14,951 nucleotides of DNA from DASPPK01 sp041479575. Lineage in GTDB: Archaea; Thermoproteota; Bathyarchaeia; Bathyarchaeales; Bathycorpusculaceae. Under the pieces are notes generated by a model, which did no database searches, had not been told where the DNA came from, and worked only from the letters and a program-made list of their open reading frames with translations. Position 1 is the stretch's first letter, and every line of letters starts with the position of its first letter. Positions 7,094 to 13,776 of the stretch are shown here, piece after piece. A program made the translations under genes and the position numbers. The stretch spans positions 1-14,951 of the forward strand of contig JBGOYH010000035.1 of assembly GCA_041479575.1 (NCBI GenBank), written 5' to 3'.

Positions 7094-7645
7094 TCATTGG
7101 ACTCCTCTGACAAACACTGCAGCAGCGACAGTTGTCGTCCACAAACCACCTTTGTCTCCCGTCGCAGTCTGCGTCACATTGGCTGTCTTGATGATCATAC
7201 CGCTGGTTTTGAACAATTGCTCTTTTTCGTGCCAATCAGTCTCAGGGTCAAACTGAATACCCATCGTCGTAGCAAGCATTGTCGCAGCAAGATCTTCTGC
7301 GTAATCCCCAGCCTTGTCGTCAGGCTGCCCAAAAGTGTGGTGTTCCGAAAGGTAACCATAATTGTTTTTGCCCGACGGAATAGCGACACCTATGGATGAC
7401 GCCACAAGTCTATGCGGCTCGTTTGTCGAGTTTCTTGCAATGACAACAAAAGTTATTTCTCCAGGTTCTATCATCGTCAGACCACGCTCTCTGGAAATCA
7501 TCTTGCACCCTGGCGGTATAATGCTTGACACGCTCACGATGTTACAGTGTTGTATTCCTGCATCTCTCAATGCCAACTCAAAAGACTGCAGTTGTTCCTT
7601 ATGTTTACCAACGCCCTTCGTTAGGAAGAAATATTTCGGAATCAT
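7094..7645 (-). CDS. pdaD: Pyruvoyl-dependent arginine decarboxylase
   Basis: Decarboxylates arginine to agmatine, the first step of archaeal polyamine synthesis (agmatine also supplies tRNA-Ile2 agmatidine). The proenzyme self-cleaves at a Ser-Ser pair to make the pyruvoyl group; here VSSIIPP places the cut between S40 and S41, and E101 (LSEHH) lies where the family keeps its catalytic Glu. The chosen start gives 183 residues (MIPKYFFLTKGVG), close to the family norm of about 160-190. A longer open frame reaches 7849 but overlaps the divergent orc1/cdc6 gene and has no family resemblance. An alternative ATG is at 7666. No ribosome site precedes either; CTAATAAG about 28 nt before 7645 suggests a leaderless transcript. 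Confidence 0.92.
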   Translation of the reverse strand: MIPKYFFLTKGVGKHKEQLQSFELALRDAGIQHCNIVSVSSIIPPGCKMISRERGLTMIEPGEITFVVIARNSTNEPHRLVASSIGVAIPSGKNNYGYLSEHHTFGQPDDKAGDYAEDLAATMLATTMGIQFDPETDWHEKEQLFKTSGMIIKTANVTQTATGDKGGLWTTTVAAAVFVRGVQ

Positions 7646-7762
7646 TTTGCTAACACATTGATACATCAGCTTATTAGGCTTTTGTTTTTCCACATCCACA
7701 AAGCCACCGCTTAGGGAAAAGAATAACAAAGCTAGGTGCATAATTACTCTGAGGAAGACCGA

Positions 7763-8953
7763 TTGGCGCAGAGTCAAAGCGTATTCAAAGACGAAACAAA
7801 ACTCGATATCAACTACGTCCCCAGCCAACTTCCTCACAGAGAACAACAACTGCGCCTACTGAAAGAATTCTTCAGCTTCACCCTGCACTCGCCCGAGAAA
7901 ATGGCTCAACGAGTCATAATAACAGGCGACGTTGGCACAGGCAAAACAGCGCTTTCCCAGCGGTTCGGAGCCGATATCACTCATGAAGCCAGCACACGCG
8001 GAATAAAACTACGCTACACTCATGTCAACTGCCGAGAATACAGAGGAAGCCTCTTCCTCACCCTTCAACACGTAGTTTCAGTCTATCACCCAAACTTCCC
8101 AAAACGCGGCTACTCCCCCGAAGAGCTTCTGCGTACACTCGTGCAGATTCTGGACGAAGAAAATGCCTACATAATCCTAGGTCTAGACGAGTTTGAAAGC
8201 CTAGTGGAAAAAGAAGGATCTGAAGCGGTTTACAAGCTTACTCGCCTGCAGGAGATGAGGCAAAACAAGCCGCAAAGACTCTCCCTCATATGCATCCTGA
8301 GAAGCCTGAAGACAATCGAACAGCTGGATGCCAGCACAAGAAGCACCCTGCAGTCCAACATCATAAACCTCCAGAAGTATTCAAAACAGCAACTTGTCGA
8401 CATCCTCAACGACAGGGTTTCCCTAGCCTTCAAACCTCTAGCCATACCTGAAGGAACCGTAGGCCTCATAGCCGACGTTGCCTTTTCCGAAAACGGAAAC
8501 GCACGCTTCGGAATAGAACTACTTTGGCGGGCCGGAAAGTACGCAAACGCTGAGAACCTAAACACCGTGACACCGGAATGCGTGCGAAAAGCAGTTTCAA
8601 GCATAGTTCCGGCAATACGAAAGAGTGACCTAGCAACTCTCGGCCTGCATGAGAAGCTGTTCCTCCTTGCCATATCCAGACTCTTCAAACAAAACCAGAA
8701 GGCAAACATCTCCCTCACAGAAGCTGAACAAGCATACGCAGTTGTATGCGAAGAATTCGACACATCACCGAACAGCCACACGCAATTGTGGAAGTATCTC
8801 AAAGATTTCTCAAGCATCGGCATAGTAGAAGCTGAAGTCAATGGCACGGGTTCGCGTGGCAGGTCTACGGCCATTTCTTTGCCCAGAATACCTGCGCAAG
8901 AACTGGAAAAGGAATTAAGAGTTCTGCTGGACGAGGAGTCAAAAAAATCATGA
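7763..8953 (+). CDS. cdc6: Orc1/Cdc6-family replication initiator, AAA+ ATPase
   Basis: Archaeal origin-recognition and MCM-loading protein. With the start chosen here it has 396 residues: an N-terminal segment with SVFKDE and PHRE motifs, an AAA+ domain with Walker A GDVGTGKT at 55-62 and Walker B LGLDEFE (D142, E143), a sensor-2 arginine in GNAR (about 248), and a C-terminal winged helix (about 290-380). The sensor-1 region reads LICILRSL where many relatives have an ISND-like Asn motif, so it is a divergent paralogue. I choose TTG 7763 because GAGGA (7751-7755) lies 7 nt before it; GTG 7736 is an in-frame alternative adding 9 residues. The stop overlaps the next start as ATGA, so it heads a unit with the HTH gene, moaC and moaB. 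Confidence 0.9.
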   Translation: MAQSQSVFKDETKLDINYVPSQLPHREQQLRLLKEFFSFTLHSPEKMAQRVIITGDVGTGKTALSQRFGADITHEASTRGIKLRYTHVNCREYRGSLFLTLQHVVSVYHPNFPKRGYSPEELLRTLVQILDEENAYIILGLDEFESLVEKEGSEAVYKLTRLQEMRQNKPQRLSLICILRSLKTIEQLDASTRSTLQSNIINLQKYSKQQLVDILNDRVSLAFKPLAIPEGTVGLIADVAFSENGNARFGIELLWRAGKYANAENLNTVTPECVRKAVSSIVPAIRKSDLATLGLHEKLFLLAISRLFKQNQKANISLTEAEQAYAVVCEEFDTSPNSHTQLWKYLKDFSSIGIVEAEVNGTGSRGRSTAISLPRIPAQELEKELRVLLDEESKKS

Positions 8954-9222
8954 ACATCGAGGACGTTTTCTCTTCAAAACTCCGCATGAAAATCCTCAAG
9001 ATTCTGCACAATGTTGGCGAACTCAACGTTTCAGAGATTGCCCGCAGGTTGAACATCAACTACATGTCAGCAAGCAAGCACATGAAGATTCTGGAAGACG
9101 AAGACATACTGCAACACAAACTGTTTGGAAGAATCCGCCTGTACAGGTTCAACGAGCAATCACCTAAGGCTAAAGCAGTGCAAAACCTTATTGACGTCTG
9201 GGAACACCAAAACAGAAAGTAG
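8950..9222 (+). CDS. ArsR-like winged-helix DNA-binding protein
   Basis: A 90-residue winged helix-turn-helix protein. Residues 8-30 carry the first helices (LRMKILKILHNVGELNVSEI), the recognition helix is about 40-52 (NYMSASKHMKIL), and the wing is about 55-68 (ILQHKLFGRIRLYRF). This matches the ArsR/HTH_20 pattern; no metal-binding cysteines are present, so metal sensing is unlikely. Its ATG overlaps the orc1/cdc6 stop (ATGA, 4 nt), which implies coupled translation. moaC starts 15 nt after it. It may regulate this unit, but no target site is shown by the sequence. Confidence 0.85.
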   Translation: MNIEDVFSSKLRMKILKILHNVGELNVSEIARRLNINYMSASKHMKILEDEDILQHKLFGRIRLYRFNEQSPKAKAVQNLIDVWEHQNRK

Positions 9223-9237
9223 AAAGGGAGAATCAAA

Positions 9238-9678
9238 ATGTCGATGGTTGACGTCTCTGACAAGCCCGAAGTCTTTCGTGAGGCAACTGCGACAGGAACG
9301 ATCAGGTTGAAAACGAAAACCATACGGTTGATTGCAGAAGGAAAAATCGCAAAAGGAGACCCAATTCACACGGCCAAGATTGCCGCCATCCTCGCTGCCA
9401 AGAAAACCAGCGAAATCATTCCTCTTTGCCACTCGTTGCCGTTGACGAATGTCGAAGTCGAGGTAAAGACTGAAGACAAAACCGCAGTGAGAGTAACGGC
9501 GAAAGTGAAGACGAAGGCGACGACAGGTGTCGAAATGGAAGCACTGACAGCAACTGCGACAGGTCTTCTTACTATTTGGGACATGGTCAAACAGTATGAG
9601 AAAGACACAGAAGGTCAATACCCATCTACAGCAATTGAGAAAATACATGTCGTGAAAAAAGTCAAGAAGACCAGTTAG
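9238..9678 (+). CDS. moaC: Cyclic pyranopterin monophosphate synthase
   Basis: Converts the MoaA product, 3',8-cyclo-GTP, to cyclic pyranopterin monophosphate, the second step of molybdenum/tungsten cofactor synthesis. The 146-residue size is typical for the stand-alone form. Visible motifs: MVDVSDKP at the start, GDPIHTAKIA (40-49), LCHSLPLT (63-70) with C64/H65, GVEMEAL (97-103), and IWDMVK with D115 and K118, the expected catalytic pair. GGGAG about 7 nt before ATG 9238 supports this start. It lies 15 nt after the winged-helix gene and 18 nt before moaB, so it is probably co-transcribed with both and with orc1/cdc6. Confidence 0.96.
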   Translation: MSMVDVSDKPEVFREATATGTIRLKTKTIRLIAEGKIAKGDPIHTAKIAAILAAKKTSEIIPLCHSLPLTNVEVEVKTEDKTAVRVTAKVKTKATTGVEMEALTATATGLLTIWDMVKQYEKDTEGQYPSTAIEKIHVVKKVKKTS

Positions 9679-9696
9679 AAGAAGGCGTTCAGAAAA

Positions 9697-10227
9697 ATGA
9701 GTGAAAGCTCAAAAAGACACAAGGCCCAAGCGCCTACAACCTTGAAATATGCAATTTTCACCTGCAGCACATCGCGATACAACCAATCCAAGAAAGGTGA
9801 AAAAGTAGAAGACGTCTCCGGAGACTTGATCGAGACGTCACTGAAAAATGCAGGAAACATGGTGGTTCTGAGAGGCCTGATTCCAGACGACAGCGATCTC
9901 ATCGAGAAAAGTGTTAACAAAGCCTTGAAGTCGCCTGACTTAGACGCTGCTATCTTCTGCGGAGGCACTGGAATAACCCCATCGGACGTGACAATTGAGA
10001 CAGTCTCGCCTTTTCTGGAAAAAGTTCTGCCGGGATTTGGAGAGATTTTCCGTCGCTTGAGCTTTGACCAAATTGGCTCTCCAGCTGTATTATCACGTGC
10101 AATAGCAGGCGTAGCTAAGGGCAAAGCGATTTTCTGTCTTCCAGGCTCACCCAACGCTGCAAGACTCTGCGTGGAAAAGCTGATTTTGCCTGAAGCACCG
10201 CATATTGTGAAGCATGCGCGTGAATGA
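9697..10227 (+). CDS. moaB: Molybdopterin adenylyltransferase, MoaB/MogA family
   Basis: Activates molybdopterin by adenylation before metal insertion. The 176-residue protein shows the MoCF-binding fold motifs: FTCSTSRY near residue 21, DVSGDLI (39-45), the GGTG loop (89-92) followed by ITPSDVTIE, EIFRRLSF, QIGSPAVLSRA, and LPGSPNA (148-154). The N-terminal 15 residues are polar and extra. It is the last gene of the orc1/cdc6-HTH-moaC-moaB unit and ends 4 nt before the convergent thioredoxin-fold gene. Because archaea often have one MoaB-type protein, MoaB and MogA cannot be told apart from this sequence alone. Confidence 0.93.
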   Translation: MSESSKRHKAQAPTTLKYAIFTCSTSRYNQSKKGEKVEDVSGDLIETSLKNAGNMVVLRGLIPDDSDLIEKSVNKALKSPDLDAAIFCGGTGITPSDVTIETVSPFLEKVLPGFGEIFRRLSFDQIGSPAVLSRAIAGVAKGKAIFCLPGSPNAARLCVEKLILPEAPHIVKHARE

Positions 10228-10231
10228 AGCA

Positions 10232-10588
10232 TCAAGTATGCGGTTCAACCGCAATTGCTCGTAAAATTTCGTCTAGACCCTCGTATTTTTCTCCGTTGAT
10301 CACGGCAACAGGCGTTCTTCTAATTCCATGCCTCATAGCTCTTAAACTGTCAGTCATTCGGGATAGATCATATATTTTGACAGACTCATTCGATTTGCCC
10401 ATGATCTGAAAAACGCGTTCCAAAACAGTCGAATCGTCTTCCGAAAGTAGGCGTCCTTTAAACTTGGAGAGAGCTCCACTGACCAATCCTTCAGTCGAGC
10501 CAGGTGCACAGAAAGGATGCTGAGACATTTCTCTGCAAGTTTCAACGTCCATATACGGAGAGACTGAACGCACAAAAATCTCTATCAA
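10232..10588 (-). CDS. Thioredoxin-fold protein lacking the CxxC active site
   Basis: A 118-residue protein read as a thioredoxin-like domain. Evidence: the N-terminal strand IEIFVRS is followed by SPYM where related small proteins carry a CPYC-type motif, and the C-terminal half has the typical cis-proline turn RRTPVAVING (T92-P93) followed by KYEGLDEIL. The region between (about 16-75) is longer than in glutaredoxin-like proteins and holds C18 and C27, so a different cysteine pair may act. The start is TTG 10588, 5 nt after GGTGA (10594-10598); a TTG at 10600 and a GTG at 10597 are in frame but overlap that site. It is divergent from moaA and convergent with moaB. Exact function unknown. 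Confidence 0.65.
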   Translation of the reverse strand: MIEIFVRSVSPYMDVETCREMSQHPFCAPGSTEGLVSGALSKFKGRLLSEDDSTVLERVFQIMGKSNESVKIYDLSRMTDSLRAMRHGIRRTPVAVINGEKYEGLDEILRAIAVEPHT

Positions 10589-10672
10589 CCAGCTCACCAA
10601 AAGTTAAATCCACTGGTAAACACTTAGGCTTGTCGATGCATCCATTGGAAATGCACACGACCGCCAAACAAG

Positions 10673-10680
10673 TTTTTATA
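10673..10680 (+). promoter_or_regulatory. Candidate TATA box of moaA
   Basis: TTTTTATA, the strongest TATA-like element in the divergent 136-nt gap. Initiation about 25 nt downstream falls near 10700-10705, on the left arm of the dyad at 10698-10727. Confidence 0.55.
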
Positions 10681-10697
10681 CGACCAAACGCCTGTGT

Positions 10698-10727
10698 CAT
10701 CGTTAGGCACGCTCGGGAATAACGATG
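10698..10727. repeat. 8-bp inverted repeat including the moaA start codon
   Basis: CATCGTTA (10698-10705) is exactly complementary to TAACGATG (10720-10727), whose last three bases are the moaA ATG. The 14-nt loop contains the only Shine-Dalgarno-like GGGA. The stem extends by two G-T pairs. It may be an operator at the transcript start or an RNA hairpin that hides the start codon. Confidence 0.55.
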
Positions 10728-11654
10728 GTTCTGAAAGACAACTGTGGTCGACCGCTACTCAACCTGCGAATTGCAATTACAAGAAAATGTAACCTACGTT
10801 GCTCATACTGTCACGGTGAGGGAGAAAAAAATCAAACGAGACCGTTCGACAGCGAGATGACAGTTGATGAGATCGTGCGGATTGCTAGGATTGCAGTTGC
10901 TCTAGGCATGAACAGAATGAAGCTTACAGGCGGGGAACCGCTCATGCGCAAAGACGTCATAGACATTGTCAAAGAAGTCGCTGCCATACCCGGTTTGACT
11001 GATCTTTCTATGACTACAAATGGAACGTTGCTAGAGCCTCTGGCTGACGATTTACATGAAAAAGGTTTGAAACGTGTGAACATTAGCCTTCCAACGCTGG
11101 ACAAAGATGTTTTTCACAAGCTGACTGGCGGCGATGTTCAAGATGCAATAAGAGGCATAAAGGCTGCTGTTGCAGCAGGATTGTGCCCCGTCAAACTTAA
11201 CATGCTTCTTCTGAAAGATGTTAATGCCACTGCCGTGCCTGAAATGATCGAGTTCGCCAGAGAGACTGGAACGATACTGCAGTTGATAGAGCTTGAACCA
11301 GTCAACGTGTGTGATTCATTCTATCTGGCAAATCACGAACCGCTGGATAGATACGAGAGGATTTTGAAGGAAAAAGCCGTGAAAGTTGAAACAAGACGGT
11401 ACATGCAGAATCGACGCGTATATCATCTGCCCGACGTGACGGTTGAAGTTGTGCGTCCAATCGAAAACACCGAGTTCTGTCTCCACTGCAGTCGCCTGCG
11501 CCTAACGAGTGAAGGAAAACTGAAACCGTGTCTGATGAGAAATGATAACCTCATAGACATTCTAAAACCTTTGAGAAACGGTGCGAACGACGAAGAACTG
11601 GCATTGCTCTACAAGTCGGCAAATCAGAAAAGAGAACCGTTCAACAGAAACTGA
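10725..11654 (+). CDS. moaA: GTP 3',8-cyclase, radical SAM enzyme
   Basis: Catalyses the first step of molybdenum/tungsten cofactor synthesis, turning GTP into 3',8-cyclo-GTP with two [4Fe-4S] clusters. The 309-residue protein has the N-terminal cluster C22-x3-C26-x2-C29 (KCNLRCSYCHG), the SAM-binding LTGGEPLMRKD, MTTNGTLL and NISLPTLD, and the C-terminal cluster C252-x2-C255-x13-C269 with R257 and R259 in the GTP-binding stretch. The C-terminus reads REPFNRN and lacks the Gly-Gly tail known to matter in characterised bacterial and human enzymes. Ribosome site weak (GGGA, 10715-10718). It is separated from moaC and moaB by the thioredoxin-fold gene and has its own promoter. Confidence 0.94.
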   Translation: MVLKDNCGRPLLNLRIAITRKCNLRCSYCHGEGEKNQTRPFDSEMTVDEIVRIARIAVALGMNRMKLTGGEPLMRKDVIDIVKEVAAIPGLTDLSMTTNGTLLEPLADDLHEKGLKRVNISLPTLDKDVFHKLTGGDVQDAIRGIKAAVAAGLCPVKLNMLLLKDVNATAVPEMIEFARETGTILQLIELEPVNVCDSFYLANHEPLDRYERILKEKAVKVETRRYMQNRRVYHLPDVTVEVVRPIENTEFCLHCSRLRLTSEGKLKPCLMRNDNLIDILKPLRNGANDEELALLYKSANQKREPFNRN

Positions 11655-11700
11655 AAACGCTCGTCGCAAAATAGCCCCAGCAACACGTACAGGGTCAACA

Positions 11701-11708
11701 TTTTTATT
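11701..11708 (+). promoter_or_regulatory. Candidate TATA box of the GNAT gene
   Basis: TTTTTATT, about 43 nt before ATG 11744. Initiation near 11728 would leave a short leader carrying AAGGA. Confidence 0.45.
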
Positions 11709-11743
11709 GAACATTCACTCACAACCGAGAAGGACCGTTGGAA

Positions 11744-12661
11744 ATGAAGATACTGACCTACGGGGACCTAGATTCAAAGGACGGGTTAGTTCCTATATTA
11801 GATCACGCTTTCAACTGGATTTTCAACCAAAAACAGTCCGACGACTTCATCAGAATCGACCCAAGACTCAAGAACGGTCCTGTCAGTTTCTGCGCAGTTG
11901 AAAACGGAAAGACAATCGGACACGTAGGCGTAATGGACCTAACAACCCGGACGCTGAACGGAAACATAGAATATGTCGGCGGATTATATGGCGTTGCCAC
12001 ACTGCCCGGCCACACGCGAAAGGGCGTTTGCACAGCTCTAATGGAGAAAGCGCACGAATACTTCACGGAAAAGCATTATCGATTCTCCTTCTTGTCCACG
12101 AGTCCTGCGCTTATTGCGCATTCCTTTTACGAAAATCTAGGATACGTGGACCTTGTCGAATATCCCAGCGCATACAAAGCATTTCATAACAAGAAACCTA
12201 AAAAGTCCAAAAAGGAAAAGGCGACAGGATTCAACCCTCAGAAGATTCTCAGAATCTACAATGAATTCACAAAAGAAAGAACTGGCTTTGTCGTCAGAGA
12301 CAAAGCGCATCTCAACATGCTCAGGAAAATTGAAGGAATAAAATCCAAACAGTGCATCACCGACAGAGACGGATACGTCGTATTCAGAGAAGACAAGACT
12401 GGAACATGGATTAGAGAACTTGTGGCACTGAACCAAGAACAGATGTACGCTCTCCTAGAAACTATTGAAGAGAGAACAAGAGGCCCAGTCTACGACAGAG
12501 CGGTGCTGGACACGAAACTGCTTAGGCTCTATGAGTCACGTGGCTACATGATACTTCAAAGAGGCTATTCAGTGATGATGTTCAAGCCTTTAGCTGCAGC
12601 TGCATCATTCAAGGAGACATACGGAGACAGGTTCTATCTGAGCCGTTTGGACACTTTCTGA
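11744..12661 (+). CDS. GNAT-family N-acetyltransferase, Eis-like two-domain form
   Basis: Transfers an acetyl group from acetyl-CoA to an amine; the acceptor is unknown. Of 305 residues, about 1-150 form a GNAT domain whose acetyl-CoA motif is VATLPGHTRKGVCTAL (84-99; RKGVC stands in for the usual RxxGxG/A), ending with the SFYENLGY stretch. A lysine-rich linker (about 150-163) leads to a second GNAT-like domain (KILRIYNEFTKERTGFVVRD, and later IRELVAL), as in Eis-type proteins, but the C-terminal sterol-carrier-like domain seems reduced or missing. ATG 11744 is chosen because AAGGA lies about 9 nt upstream; TTG 11738 is too close. It stops 9 nt before the convergent phosphodiesterase gene. 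Confidence 0.85.
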   Translation: MKILTYGDLDSKDGLVPILDHAFNWIFNQKQSDDFIRIDPRLKNGPVSFCAVENGKTIGHVGVMDLTTRTLNGNIEYVGGLYGVATLPGHTRKGVCTALMEKAHEYFTEKHYRFSFLSTSPALIAHSFYENLGYVDLVEYPSAYKAFHNKKPKKSKKEKATGFNPQKILRIYNEFTKERTGFVVRDKAHLNMLRKIEGIKSKQCITDRDGYVVFREDKTGTWIRELVALNQEQMYALLETIEERTRGPVYDRAVLDTKLLRLYESRGYMILQRGYSVMMFKPLAAAASFKETYGDRFYLSRLDTF

Positions 12662-12670
12662 AAACTGCTT

Positions 12671-13168
12671 TCAGAGTCCGACGATTTTTGCTTCACGTTT
12701 TCCCACGTCGAGAAACACGATTGTAGCTTTGCCAGTCAAGTAGCCGCAAACCTCGCCTGGGTTCACGACAAGAGTCTTGCCTTTTCGATATGTTTCCACG
12801 CTGTGCGTATGCCCGTGAACGATAAAATCGTAGTTTTCTCCGTTGATTAATGATTGCAGGAGTTCTCTGTCACTCCCATGTAACAGCGCGATTCTTGATC
12901 CTTCAGCCGTGATTTCCGCAAAGTTGTTGTGTATTTCCAGATTTTTATGTTCGCTGAATCTTTTCTTGAGGAGTTCGCGGTCTCCGTCATTGTTGCCGAA
13001 AACGCCGATTAGCTTTGATTTTAGCTCTTTGAGTCTCGGGATTGCGAAGGGAGCCACGTAGTCTCCAGCGTGAAGCACTAGCTCAACATTCGCTTCGTTC
13101 AGTTTAAGAACGGCCTTGTCGATCATGGGCAAGTTGTCATGCGTATCAGACATTAGTCCTATCAACAT
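12671..13168 (-). CDS. YfcE/MJ0936-type metallophosphoesterase
   Basis: Small calcineurin-like phosphodiesterase that binds two metal ions in the cytosol; archaeal relatives hydrolyse phosphodiesters such as cyclic nucleotides in vitro, and the natural substrate is unknown. All five metal motifs are present in order: D8-x-H10 (MSDTHDN), GD with D36 (HAGDYV), GNND at 58-61, H97 (LLHGS) and GHTH at 119-122. The 165 residues match the family. I start at ATG 13168 because the fold begins there; TTG 13201 and GTG 13177 are in frame but would add residues outside the domain. A T/A-rich element at about 13203-13213 could be its TATA box. Confidence 0.9.
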   Translation of the reverse strand: MLIGLMSDTHDNLPMIDKAVLKLNEANVELVLHAGDYVAPFAIPRLKELKSKLIGVFGNNDGDRELLKKRFSEHKNLEIHNNFAEITAEGSRIALLHGSDRELLQSLINGENYDFIVHGHTHSVETYRKGKTLVVNPGEVCGYLTGKATIVFLDVGKREAKIVGL

Positions 13169-13232
13169 CTCTCTCACTGTTCTACGATATTCTGATGTCA
13201 AGGAAATAAATCTACGCCGACATCTCCTTGAC

Positions 13233-13283
13233 TTCTAGAGTTTTGTTCTAGAGAATATTTCGATTCTCGTAATAGCTTCTCGT
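13233..13283. repeat. Short repeats with 13-nt spacing upstream of the winged-helix gene
   Basis: TTCTAGAG occurs at 13233-13240 and 13246-13253, 13 nt apart, and TTCTCGT at 13264-13270 and 13277-13283, again 13 nt apart. The first pair holds the palindrome TCTAGA. They lie in the 187-nt gap between the phosphodiesterase and winged-helix starts and could be operator sites. Confidence 0.4.
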
Positions 13284-13355
13284 CGGAAACATGGCTTAAG
13301 AAAACGTGGACCTTTCCCTAATGCAGAAAACACTTCTAAAAGAGGGATATAGAAA

Positions 13356-13709
13356 ATGAATCCATGGGGTTCCAATCCATCCGCGAAGAGAAGGGATAAG
13401 CTCCACATAATCGCTGAAATTCTTGAAATTGCCAGAGATGGGGTGTTGAAGACCCAAATAATGTACCGGGCCAACTTGAGTTTCACCCAGCTGAATGATT
13501 ATTTGGGGTTTATGCTGAGAATCAGTTTGTTGGAAAGAGTATTGCAGAATGATAGAGAAAGATACAGGGCAACTGAGAAGGGTATGGATTTTCTCCAGCG
13601 TTACCGTGAGATCAATGAGCTGCTGAAGAGTGAGGAAGAGAATAACTGCAAGAATGGAATCAGAATTCCCCCTCCCCATTTGCTTAGGAAGAACCAAAAC
13701 ATGATCTAG
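13356..13709 (+). CDS. Winged-helix DNA-binding protein, ArnR1-like (PF14947-type)
   Basis: A 117-residue transcription-regulator-like protein. The first 85 residues match the archaeal single-domain winged helix common in TACK genomes: helix 1 around LHIIAEILEIARDG, then KTQIMYRANLSFTQLNDYLG (helix-turn-helix, about 32-51), then a wing region ending YRATEKGMDFLQRY. The tail after about 90 is charged and less conserved. ATG 13356 follows GAGGG (13342-13346) by about 9 nt; ATG 13363 is out of frame. It stands alone, with a divergent phosphodiesterase upstream. Its targets are unknown; the repeats at 13233-13283 just upstream suggest self-regulation, by inference only. Confidence 0.85.
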   Translation: MNPWGSNPSAKRRDKLHIIAEILEIARDGVLKTQIMYRANLSFTQLNDYLGFMLRISLLERVLQNDRERYRATEKGMDFLQRYREINELLKSEEENNCKNGIRIPPPHLLRKNQNMI

Positions 13710-13738
13710 CCACGATCCCGGCTTTTCTTATGGAACCT

Positions 13739-13751
13739 GCAACATTGTTGC
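13739..13751. repeat. 13-bp perfect palindrome
   Basis: GCAACATTGTTGC is symmetrical about a central base, in the gap between the winged-helix stop and the small ORF stop. It may be a regulator site or a chance dyad. Confidence 0.35.
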
Positions 13752-13776
13752 GTCTGAATAGAAAACAGTCGGACGT

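Noticed and set aside
7646..7849. N-terminal extension of pdaD to 7849
   Set aside because: It has no likeness to the family, would overlap the divergent orc1/cdc6 coding start, and has no ribosome site. The conserved protein begins at MIPK.
8230..8874. 214-codon minus-strand frame
   Set aside because: Antisense to orc1/cdc6, low-complexity, with no motif; the plus-strand frame has Walker A and B.
10637..10655. TGCAT-N9-ATGCA dyad in the moaA upstream gap
   Set aside because: Only 5 bp arms; expected by chance in a gap of this size, and weaker than the dyad at 10698.
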